A stretch of 5,913 nt of DNA from Bacteroidota bacterium (GCA_022709605.1 JAKLIM010000242.1:1-5913), one strand, 5' to 3'; positions 1 through 5,913 are shown, counted from the first letter of the stretch. Notes: generated by a model not told the origin, from the sequence alone. Numbers and translations: made by a program.

Positions 1-621
1 CTGATTGTTAAAGCGTACAGGTTATTACAATCAAATTATCAGATTCCACCCATTGATATCACTTTGATAAAACAAATTCCTTTCGGAGCCGGTCTGGGTG
101 GAGGTTCGTCCGATGCGGCATTTATGCTGAAAGCCCTTAACGAGATGTTTGAATTAAAAATTACACCCAAAAAACTTGAGAAAATTGCTTCACTCTTGGG
201 TGCCGACTGTCCGGTTTTCATTAAAAACAAAGCTGTCTTTGCCACAGGAACCGGCAATGAATTTACGACGTTGAAATTATCATTGAAAGGGTATTTTTTG
301 TTACTCGTTAAACCCGATATACATGTTTCAACACCTGAAGCATATTCGCTGGTTGTACCTTCAAAACCCGGAGTTTCACTTTTTGAATCTATTCAGAAAC
401 CCGTTAAAGAATGGAAAACCTTGATTAAAAATGATTTTGAGAAATCAGTTTTTTCAAAATACCCCCAAATAGAAAAAATCAAACAAGATCTTTACAACAG
501 TGGTGCTTTGTACGCTTCCATGTCAGGTTCGGGATCATCTGTTTATGGAATTTTTGAAAAAGAACCGGAGTTGAATCATGAATTTGAAAACTGTTTTTTT
601 ACCGGGGGTTATTTAAAGTAA
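1..621 (+). CDS. ispE: 4-diphosphocytidyl-2-C-methyl-D-erythritol kinase (IspE), 5' end missing
   Basis: This is a cytoplasmic GHMP-family kinase that phosphorylates the 2-hydroxyl of CDP-methylerythritol with ATP, in the MEP route to isoprenoid precursors. The frame is open from base 1 and gives 206 residues before TAA. Family enzymes are about 270-290 residues, so roughly 65-80 N-terminal residues, including the catalytic lysine region, lie outside the window. Visible marks, numbered from the first residue of the fragment: the ATP-binding glycine loop PFGAGLGGGSSDAA at 27-40, the GADCPVF motif at 67-73 whose Asp69 matches the family's catalytic aspartate, and the C-terminal GHMP motif SMSGSGSSVYGIF near 177-189. 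An internal TTG at base 64 is not the start, because conserved sequence (LIVKAYRLL) continues upstream of it. The reading frame is intact. The gene ends 109 bases before the next one. The IspE assignment is firm on the motifs. Confidence 0.95.
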   Translation: MIVKAYRLLQSNYQIPPIDITLIKQIPFGAGLGGGSSDAAFMLKALNEMFELKITPKKLEKIASLLGADCPVFIKNKAVFATGTGNEFTTLKLSLKGYFLLLVKPDIHVSTPEAYSLVVPSKPGVSLFESIQKPVKEWKTLIKNDFEKSVFSKYPQIEKIKQDLYNSGALYASMSGSGSSVYGIFEKEPELNHEFENCFFTGGYLK

Positions 622-682
622 GACAAATTTTAAAATTGGAATAAGAATAAAAAAACTTTAAATTATTTATTTAAAAAAACAA

Positions 683-696
683 TTAAATATTTAGTA
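683..696. repeat. 14-base AT repeat, copy 1, with palindromic core
   Basis: TTAAATATTTAGTA lies in the 109-base gap between ispE and the secreted orphan gene, and recurs exactly at 1513-1526. The core TAAATATTTA (684-693) is a perfect palindrome. It ends 34 bases before the orphan's ATG. The function is unknown. It could be a protein-binding site, a flanking repeat, or chance in AT-rich DNA. The rest of this gap is AT-rich and contains no clear promoter or ribosome binding site. Confidence 0.4.
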
Positions 697-730
697 TCAA
701 AGGAATTATAACCAAGTAAAAACTCATTTT

Positions 731-1270
731 ATGAAAACAATTTACTTAGCAATTGGATTATTTTTATTTACATTGACTTTGAATGCTCAAAATTTAAACA
801 TACATAAAACCGATGGTAGCATTGTTACCATAGCTGTTGACAGCATTGATAGCATTTTAATCACAACAAATAGTAGAAACATTGATGAATTCTGCAAATT
901 GAAACCAGTCGATTGGAATTGTGAGACAATTACCAAACCATTCGCATCAACGCTCAGACCTCAGGGAGCAGATGGCTTAGTGGAAGACCCAATTGCCGTA
1001 ATTAAATATTCGAACAGCACTTTAGGTTGCACTAATTATAAATCTCTATTTTTGTACGTCTACGACATTTCAAAAAAAGTGTCGATGGAAGAAATAATCA
1101 AAAAGTCAATGATTTATTCGTGGTGCACCCCCATGTTTTTTGGCGAAAATGAAAAATACTACGTCATCACATCGGATTGTTATTTATACAACAATTGTTG
1201 GAATAATGAGAATTTACAACCGCTGTTTCAAGCTATAAAAGGATTATTTACAAGAAGTATTATACGTTGA
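731..1270 (+). CDS. Predicted secreted protein of unknown function, six cysteines
   Basis: I do not recognise a family for the body of this 179-residue protein. Residues 1-19 form a typical signal peptide: MKT, a hydrophobic stretch YLAIGLFLFTLTL, then LNA with cleavage likely before Q20. There is no lipobox cysteine, so export to the periplasm or outside is more likely than lipidation. Residues 22-46 (NIHKTDGS, then VDSIDSILITT) resemble the short N-terminal segment seen in many Bacteroidota secreted proteins, where a KTDG turn is followed by an IDSI strand. The rest has cysteines at 55, 64, 100, 132, 150 and 156, an even number that could form disulfides after export, and an aromatic, Asn-rich patch at 151-160. 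No catalytic motif is evident. The ATG gives the signal peptide directly and is preceded by AT-rich DNA without a Shine-Dalgarno sequence. The gene looks more AT-rich than gyrA, consistent with a lineage-specific or acquired gene. That it is a real gene is likely; its function is unknown. Confidence 0.75.
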   Translation: MKTIYLAIGLFLFTLTLNAQNLNIHKTDGSIVTIAVDSIDSILITTNSRNIDEFCKLKPVDWNCETITKPFASTLRPQGADGLVEDPIAVIKYSNSTLGCTNYKSLFLYVYDISKKVSMEEIIKKSMIYSWCTPMFFGENEKYYVITSDCYLYNNCWNNENLQPLFQAIKGLFTRSIIR

Positions 1271-1512
1271 AAATGAATATCATTATTTTTAATCAATGAG
1301 CAGAATCAAATTCAAAAGTCTGAGTTTGCATTTAATAATAAAACATCCGAATTGTAGTAAAATTTTGTATCATAATTGTTGTTTCGATAGGTTATACGCA
1401 TCATTAAAATCATAAACCATTCTATTATAGCATTTTCCTGATTTCTCATTTTCTCAATATTCTTATTTCACAAAATCTACTAAAAATCCACTTAAAACAT
1501 ATTCTTTTCTTT

Positions 1513-1526
1513 TTAAATATTTAGTA
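1513..1526. repeat. 14-base AT repeat, copy 2, with palindromic core
   Basis: This is an exact second copy of TTAAATATTTAGTA (first copy at 683-696). The two copies flank the secreted orphan gene in direct orientation, 830 bases apart. The bases on either side of the 14-mer differ between copies. The palindromic core TAAATATTTA is at 1514-1523, 177 bases upstream of the gyrA start codon. Confidence 0.4.
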
Positions 1527-1540
1527 ATGAATTAGCTCCA

Positions 1541-1580
1541 ATTTAATTATTATTTATCTGATATTCTGATATTTAATTAT
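1541..1580. repeat. Nested short direct repeats
   Basis: ATTTAATTAT occurs at 1541-1550 and again at 1571-1580, exactly 30 bases (about three helical turns) apart. Between and overlapping them is a perfect 8-base tandem, CTGATATT at 1558-1565 and 1566-1573. The block lies about 60-95 bases upstream of the candidate gyrA -33 element. It may be a binding site for a regulator or a product of replication slippage in AT-rich DNA. No known operator is recognised. Confidence 0.35.
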
Positions 1581-1636
1581 AATACTTACAAATTAGATTT
1601 TACTTAAAATAAGATGGTTTATTTTTCATAAAACAC

Positions 1637-1667
1637 TTGTTAAATCGGAGAAAAAGCAGTAATTTAG
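1637..1667 (+). promoter_or_regulatory. Candidate Bacteroidota-type promoter for gyrA
   Basis: TTG at 1637-1639 is followed after 20 bases by TAATTTAG at 1660-1667. The known Bacteroidota primary sigma consensus is TTTG or TTG near -33 and TAnnTTTG near -7. This site matches the -7 element at five of its six fixed positions, with spacing in the usual range. Transcription would start around 1672-1676, leaving an untranslated leader of about 30 bases before the gyrA ATG. It is the best match found in the gap, but this is a by-eye call in AT-rich DNA. Confidence 0.45.
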
Positions 1668-1702
1668 TGCGATTTTTCAGAAAGATACAAAATTAAAGTT
1701 AG

Positions 1703-4312
1703 ATGATTGAACAAGACAGAATTATAAAGGTAAATATCGACGAAGAAATGAAGTCTTCGTACATCGATTATTCAATGTCGGTGATTGTTTCGCGTGCTTT
1801 ACCCGATGTGCGCGATGGTTTTAAACCTGTACACCGTCGTGTACTTTTCGGGATGAATGAATTAGGCAATAACTCCGATAAACCCTATAAAAAATCCGCC
1901 AGAATTGTGGGTGAGGTAATGGGTAAATATCACCCACACGGTGATTCATCCATTTACGGCACATTGGTTCGTATGGCTCAGTTTTGGTCATTGCGTTATC
2001 CGTTGGTTGATGGTCAGGGAAACTTTGGTTCGGTGGATGGTGATAGCCCTGCTGCCATGCGTTATACCGAAGCCCGTTTACGCAAATTGGCTGAAGATAT
2101 GTTGATTGATATCAATAAAGATACGGTTGATTTTCAGTTGAATTTTGATGATACATTGAAAGAACCGGTTGTACTTCCAACCCGTATTCCTAATTTACTT
2201 ATTAACGGTTCGTCGGGTATTGCTGTGGGAATGGCTACCAACATGGCACCGCACAATCTTACCGAAACTATTGATGCAACTGTTGCTTACATCGACAATA
2301 CTGAAATTACGATTCCAGAATTGATGAAGTACATTAAAGCCCCCGATTTTCCGACCGGAGGTATTATTCAGGGTTATGCTGGAGTTAAAGATGCTTTTGA
2401 AACAGGTCGCGGACGAATTTTAGTTCGTTCGAAAGTTGAAATAGAATCGGATGCTTCGGGCCGTGAAAAAATTATTATCAATGAAATTCCGTATCAGGTT
2501 AATAAAGTTGAATTAATTAAAGCCGTTGTGGCCCTGGTTGAAGACAAAAAAATTGAAGGAATTTCGCACATTAACGATGAATCGGATCGCGAAGGTATGC
2601 GCATTGTGATTGATGTGAAACGCGATGCAAACTCCAATGTATTATTGAACAAATTGTACAAGATGACTGCGTTGCAATCGTCGTTCAGTGTAAATAATAT
2701 TGCATTGGTAAACGGACGTCCTCGCATGTTGAATCTGAAAGATTTGATTCACTATTTTGTTGAACATCGCCACGAAGTAGTGATTCGTCGAACAAAATTC
2801 GAGTTGAGCGAAGCCCAAAAGCGTGCTCATTTGCTCGAAGGGTTCATGATTATTCTTGATAACTTAGACGAAGCAATAAAAATTATCCGTGATTCGAAAA
2901 CACCTGATGAAGCCCGCACCCGATTGATGGAACGATTCGGATTGTCTGAAATTCAATCGCGAGCCATTGTTGAGATGCGTTTGCGTCAACTTACCGGACT
3001 GGAACAGGACAAACTTCGTGCTGAATACCAGGAAATATTAGCTTTAATTGCACACTTAAACGAAATACTTGAAAAAGTTGAATTACGTATGCAAATCATT
3101 AAGGATGAATTACTTGAAGTAAAAACAAAATATGGCGATGCACGTCGCACTCAAATTGTATATTCATCTGAAGAATTCAATCCCGAAGATTTTTATTCGG
3201 ACGACGAAATGATTATTACCATTTCACATCTTGGATACATAAAACGTACTGCGTTGACAGAATTCAGGGCACAAAATCGTGGTGGCGTGGGCTCCAAAGG
3301 CGGTAATTCGCGCGACGAGGATTTCATCGAATATATCTATCCGGCATCGATGCACAACATGATGTTATTTTTCACTCAAAAAGGAAAATGCTACTGGTTG
3401 AAAGTGTACGAAATACCTGAAGGAACGAAAATTTCGAAAGGTCGTGCCATACAAAACATGCTAAATATTGATAGTGATGATAAAGTAAATGCATTTATCC
3501 GCATCAAAGGACTTACTGATAGTGAGTACATTAATTCGCATTACTTAATTTTCTGTACCAAAAACGGCGTCATCAAAAAAACCTCGCTCGAAGCATATTC
3601 ACGTCCACGACAAAATGGTGTGAATGCAATTACCATTCGCGAAGATGATCAGGTAATTCAGGTGCGCTTAACCGATGGAAATGCTGACGTATTAATGGCT
3701 AACCGCAATGGCCGTGCCATTCGTTTCCACGAATCGAAAGTACGCGAAATGGGACGTACGGCTACCGGTGTTCGAGGCATGTTACTCGACGAAGATGGCC
3801 AGGACGAAGTGGTTGGCATGATTTGTGTAAATAAAGATTCCAACGAAACGGTAATGGTTGTTTCGCAACAAGGGTACGGCAAGCGTACGTTACTCGATGA
3901 GCGGGATGATGAAGGTAATTTGGTTTTGGAAAACGGAGAAGTTGTACCTGTTTACCGCGTTACAAATCGTGGTGGTAAAGGTGTGAAAACCATAAATATT
4001 ACCGATAAAACAGGTAAATTAGTTACAATAAAGAGTGTAACCGACGAAAACGATTTGGTAATTATCAATAAATCCGGCATTGCCATCCGACTTAAAGTTT
4101 CGGACATAAGAGTTATGGGACGCGCTACGCAAGGTGTACGACTCATAAACCTTGAAAAACGAAATGATGAAATTGCCTCGGTTTGTAAAGTTTTATCAGA
4201 AGTGGAAGTGGAAGAAGAAATTGATCAGGAAATAATTGTGGATGCTGAGATTACTCAGAATGAAACAGAAACACCGGCTGATTCTGAAACTTTAGTACAA
4301 CCGGAAGAATAA
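1703..4312 (+). CDS. gyrA: DNA gyrase subunit A
   Basis: This is the breakage-reunion subunit of DNA gyrase, a type IIA topoisomerase that with GyrB introduces negative supercoils using ATP. The 869 residues are the usual length. The winged-helix/tower core (about 8-485) includes PDVRDGFKPVHRR (34-46), the quinolone region HPHGDSSIYG (77-86), and catalytic Arg120-Tyr121 in AAMRYTEARL, equivalent to E. coli Tyr122. A coiled-coil segment runs at about 435-475. The C-terminal beta-pinwheel shows six blade-like repeats starting near 504, 554, 616, 664, 718 and 786. The first carries the variant GyrA box QNRGGVG (524-530), and the fifth carries TNRGGKG (754-760). The pinwheel, the box-like motif and the tail favour GyrA over ParC. 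The acidic tail (832-869) has 15 Asp/Glu and no Lys/Arg. The start is conserved (MIEQDRIIKVNIDEE) and has no Shine-Dalgarno sequence, as usual in Bacteroidota. Gly86 replaces the acidic residue usual at E. coli position 87. A TPR gene follows 69 bases downstream. Confidence 0.97.
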   Translation: MIEQDRIIKVNIDEEMKSSYIDYSMSVIVSRALPDVRDGFKPVHRRVLFGMNELGNNSDKPYKKSARIVGEVMGKYHPHGDSSIYGTLVRMAQFWSLRYPLVDGQGNFGSVDGDSPAAMRYTEARLRKLAEDMLIDINKDTVDFQLNFDDTLKEPVVLPTRIPNLLINGSSGIAVGMATNMAPHNLTETIDATVAYIDNTEITIPELMKYIKAPDFPTGGIIQGYAGVKDAFETGRGRILVRSKVEIESDASGREKIIINEIPYQVNKVELIKAVVALVEDKKIEGISHINDESDREGMRIVIDVKRDANSNVLLNKLYKMTALQSSFSVNNIALVNGRPRMLNLKDLIHYFVEHRHEVVIRRTKFELSEAQKRAHLLEGFMIILDNLDEAIKIIRDSKTPDEARTRLMERFGLSEIQSRAIVEMRLRQLTGLEQDKLRAEYQEILALIAHLNEILEKVELRMQIIKDELLEVKTKYGDARRTQIVYSSEEFNPEDFYSDDEMIITISHLGYIKRTALTEFRAQNRGGVGSKGGNSRDEDFIEYIYPASMHNMMLFFTQKGKCYWLKVYEIPEGTKISKGRAIQNMLNIDSDDKVNAFIRIKGLTDSEYINSHYLIFCTKNGVIKKTSLEAYSRPRQNGVNAITIREDDQVIQVRLTDGNADVLMANRNGRAIRFHESKVREMGRTATGVRGMLLDEDGQDEVVGMICVNKDSNETVMVVSQQGYGKRTLLDERDDEGNLVLENGEVVPVYRVTNRGGKGVKTINITDKTGKLVTIKSVTDENDLVIINKSGIAIRLKVSDIRVMGRATQGVRLINLEKRNDEIASVCKVLSEVEVEEEIDQEIIVDAEITQNETETPADSETLVQPEE

Positions 4313-4381
4313 AAAGCGAGAATTTATTAAACACAATATTTTTGAATTAAAAAAAGATTAACAAATAAAAAACTATTAGTA

Positions 4382-5599
4382 ATGAAAAAAACTATTTTAG
4401 CTGCGATTTTGGTAATGAGCGTAACAAGCTCATATTCGCAACAAAAGAATGTATCCAAAGCAAAAAATAAAGCTTTGATGGAAGTTCCTGATTTTGCAGG
4501 TGCACGAGCTGACATCGCACCGGCTCTTGCAGATCCCACCACAAAAGATTTAGCATCTACGTGGCATACAGCTGGTTTAATCGGCTATAAGGAAAATGAA
4601 AATGAAATTAAGAAACAAATGTTAGGTCAAAAATTCGATGCTGACGTGAAAGGAAAAGCAATTCTTGAATCGTACGATTATTTTATTAAAGCGTATGATT
4701 TAGATGCATTACCCGATGCTAAAGGTAAAATCAAACCTAAATTTCAGAAAGACATCAAAGCCAAAATCAAGGAGTACTACACCACACAAGCTAATTTAGT
4801 AGCTTATGGAGCATCTTTGTTCGAAAAAAAGAACTATGCTGAAACAGTGAAAGTATTTGAGTTATATCTTGGTATTCCTAAATTGCCAATGATGAACGAT
4901 GAACTTAAGCCTGATTCTACTTACAAAATGATTAAGTATTATACTGCGATTGCTTCAACAAACGGTGGTATGAATGACAAAGCTATTTCGTATTACGAAG
5001 ATTTGAAAGACGATGGTTATGAAGAACTTGTTGTACATCAATTACTTTACGAAGAGTATTTAAAGAAAAAAGATACTGTAAATTTTGTAAAAACATTGAA
5101 AGCCGGTTTCGAAAAATTCCCTGCTGAAGCCTGGTTCTTACAAAATTTGATTAACTATTACATTTTCACCAATCAATCACAGGATGCTCTTGTTTATCTG
5201 AACAGTGCCATTGCCCGTGAACCAAATATGCCTCAATACCAATATGTTAAAGGTAATTTAGCTGAAAGTATGGGTAAATTGGACGAAGCGCGTGCTGCAT
5301 TTGACAGAGCCATCGAATTGGATAATACCATAGCAGATGCTTACGCCGGAATTGGAAGACTTTATTTCAATCAGGCTGTAAAAATGGCTGATCAGGCGAA
5401 TGATATCAAAGACATTAAACTTTACAATGCTGCCAAGAAAAAAGCAGATGGTGTATTTATGGAATCAATACCTTATTTCAAAAAAGCTGCTGAGCTTAAA
5501 CCGGAAGAAAGTGATTACAAGAAAACATTGAAAACTTTGTATTATCGTTTGAAAATGGACAAAGAATTTGAAGCCATTGAAAAAGAGCTAAACAAGTAA
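4382..5599 (+). CDS. Exported tetratricopeptide repeat protein encoded downstream of gyrA
   Basis: TPR proteins are helical scaffolds for protein-protein contacts, and the partner of this one is not known. The 405 residues begin with a signal peptide (MKKTILAAILVMSVTSSYS, cleavage likely before Gln20) and have no lipobox, so a periplasmic or outer-membrane-associated location is inferred. A lysine-rich linker and an all-helical N-terminal region follow. TPR-like units can be seen at about 135-167, 183-213, 218-247, 249-281, 284-316 and 318-374. The clearest is 284-316, with YVKGNLAESMGKLDEARAAF and a terminal AIELD. The unit at 318-374 is split by a charged insertion (about 334-358) before its second helix (IPYFKKAAELKP). 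The start is the first ATG giving the signal peptide. The gene follows gyrA by 69 bases with no visible terminator between them, so read-through from gyrA is likely. From memory, a TPR gene next to gyrA is also found in Porphyromonas gingivalis (PG1385/PG1386). It ends at the hairpin terminator. Confidence 0.9.
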   Translation: MKKTILAAILVMSVTSSYSQQKNVSKAKNKALMEVPDFAGARADIAPALADPTTKDLASTWHTAGLIGYKENENEIKKQMLGQKFDADVKGKAILESYDYFIKAYDLDALPDAKGKIKPKFQKDIKAKIKEYYTTQANLVAYGASLFEKKNYAETVKVFELYLGIPKLPMMNDELKPDSTYKMIKYYTAIASTNGGMNDKAISYYEDLKDDGYEELVVHQLLYEEYLKKKDTVNFVKTLKAGFEKFPAEAWFLQNLINYYIFTNQSQDALVYLNSAIAREPNMPQYQYVKGNLAESMGKLDEARAAFDRAIELDNTIADAYAGIGRLYFNQAVKMADQANDIKDIKLYNAAKKKADGVFMESIPYFKKAAELKPEESDYKKTLKTLYYRLKMDKEFEAIEKELNK

Positions 5600-5603
5600 T
5601 TTA

Positions 5604-5613
5604 TAAATATTTA
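5604..5613. repeat. Third copy of palindrome TAAATATTTA
   Basis: This palindrome is identical to the cores at 684-693 and 1514-1523. It starts five bases after the TPR gene's stop codon and just ahead of the terminator hairpin. The flanking GTA of the other two copies is absent here. It may be chance in AT-rich DNA. Confidence 0.3.
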
Positions 5614-5617
5614 AATA

Positions 5618-5662
5618 AAAAAAACAGACCGGTTGATTAAAAATCTTCCGGTCTGTTTTTTT
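5618..5662. terminator. Bidirectional intrinsic terminator between convergent genes
   Basis: CAGACCGG (5625-5632) pairs with CCGGTCTG (5648-5655), and the flanking A-run (5618-5624) pairs with the T-run (5656-5662), giving a 15-base-pair arm around a 15-base loop. Inside the loop GATT (5635-5638) can also pair with AATC (5642-5645). A GC-rich core followed by T7 on the plus strand, and by a T-run (the complement of the A-run) on the minus strand, fits rho-independent termination in both directions. It would serve the TPR gene and the convergent pseudouridine synthase gene, whose stop codons are 83 bases apart. Confidence 0.92.
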
Positions 5663-5682
5663 ATAACTTGTTCCAATACTTT

Positions 5683-5913
5683 TCAATGAAACACATTCAG
5701 AAAATTACGGGGAACAGGAGTTTCAAAATTTACATTTTCGAGTGTCATGGGGTGAATAAACGCCAAAATTCGGGCATGTAAACCCAATCTGCCAATGGGC
5801 GAAACATTTGAACCATATTTCTTATCACCACAAATTGGGTGTCCAATTCCCTGCAAATGTACCCGAATCTGGTTTTTCCGACCTGTTTCAAGTTCTATTT
5901 CGAGTAATGAATA
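5683..5913 (-). CDS. RluA-family pseudouridine synthase, C-terminal part only
   Basis: Enzymes of this family convert specific uridines in rRNA or tRNA to pseudouridine. The minus-strand frame is open from the window end and encodes 76 residues before TGA. Numbered from the first visible residue, it contains LETGRKNQIRVHLQGIGHPI (about 8-27), then GDKKYGS (29-35), and LGLHARILAFIHPM (about 43-56), followed by an FETPVP segment (62-67). These are the characteristic C-terminal motifs of the RluA/RluC/RluD group, here with the KNQIRVH form in place of the common HQIRVH. The catalytic aspartate motif (RLDxxTSG) and the N-terminus lie beyond the window, so the exact member, substrate and presence of an S4 domain cannot be determined. 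No specific symbol is assigned. The gene converges on the TPR gene and shares its terminator. The visible frame is intact. Confidence 0.92.
   Translation of the reverse strand, partial: YSLLEIELETGRKNQIRVHLQGIGHPICGDKKYGSNVSPIGRLGLHARILAFIHPMTLENVNFETPVPRNFLNVFH

Larger units (their letters stand above)
1271..1702. other. 432-base AT-rich intergenic region upstream of gyrA
   Basis: No gene, RNA gene or recognisable gene remnant is visible on either strand. The stretch is very AT-rich. It holds a second copy of the 14-base repeat (1513-1526), a cluster of nested short direct repeats (1541-1580) and a candidate gyrA promoter (1637-1667). It is long compared with the 109-, 69- and 83-base gaps elsewhere in the window, so it may carry regulation of gyrA or the decayed remains of an insertion. 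The sequence does not decide between these. Confidence 0.6.

Noticed and set aside
39..257. Minus-strand open frame of 72 residues opposite ispE
   Set aside because: It lies fully inside ispE, which has strong family motifs on the plus strand. It shows no domain and no start context, so it is an antisense shadow.
636..666. Possible promoter for the orphan gene (TTG, 20 bases, TAAATTAT)
   Set aside because: The -7 element fails at two of six fixed positions, including the final G. Such matches are expected by chance here.
1272..1290. Possible small terminator after the orphan gene (AATGA, ATA loop, TCATT, then T5)
   Set aside because: The stem is five base pairs with only one GC pair, too weak to call in this AT-rich DNA.
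1688..1714. Minus-strand TAATTTTG (exact -7 match) with TTG 16 bases upstream, facing away from gyrA
   Set aside because: There is no minus-strand gene in the 432-base gap to be transcribed, and the spacing is short, so a chance match is the simpler reading.
2494..2830. Two overlapping minus-strand open frames opposite gyrA
   Set aside because: They are shadows of the gyrA coding sequence and have no recognisable protein features.
3658..4146. Further minus-strand open frames opposite the gyrA C-terminal domain
   Set aside because: Their low-complexity Ser/Thr/Pro-rich translations are the expected complement of the gyrA codons.
4327..4542. Minus-strand frame spanning the gyrA-TPR gap, with a hydrophobic run
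   Set aside because: Most of it is antisense to the TPR gene's signal peptide, whose complement and the AT-rich gap give Phe/Leu/Ile-rich translation. The plus-strand TPR gene is far better supported.

Overview
The window reads as chromosomal DNA from a member of the Bacteroidota, most likely the order Bacteroidales or a close relative. The supporting signs are AT-rich intergenic DNA, start codons without Shine-Dalgarno sequences, a gyrA with Bacteroidota-style features (QNRGGVGSKG box, long acidic tail), secreted proteins whose signal peptides end in NAQ or YSQ, and a TPR protein directly downstream of gyrA. I cannot assign a genus from the sequence alone.

Layout from left to right: (1) the 3' three quarters of ispE (non-mevalonate isoprenoid pathway), cut by the window start; (2) a small orphan gene for a predicted secreted protein with six cysteines; (3) a 432-base AT-rich non-coding stretch with short repeats and a candidate Bacteroidota-type promoter; (4) a complete gyrA encoding an 869-residue DNA gyrase subunit A; (5) 69 bases later, a gene for a 405-residue exported TPR protein, probably co-transcribed with gyrA; (6) a strong, nearly symmetric hairpin terminator serving two convergent genes; (7) on the minus strand, the 3' end of an RluA-family pseudouridine synthase gene, cut by the window end.

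The genes do not form one pathway. ispE, gyrA and the pseudouridine synthase are housekeeping genes for isoprenoid precursors, DNA supercoiling and RNA modification. The TPR protein is a probable envelope or periplasmic scaffold linked to gyrA by position. The secreted orphan looks like a lineage-specific insertion into this background.

I see no transposase, phage gene, CRISPR array, toxin-antitoxin pair, tRNA or rRNA, and no convincing new multi-gene system. The points most worth a second look are a glycine at the second quinolone-contact position of GyrA, the variant GyrA box with a better-conserved RGGKG core in a later blade, the orphan secreted gene, and a palindrome (TAAATATTTA) that recurs in three intergenic gaps.
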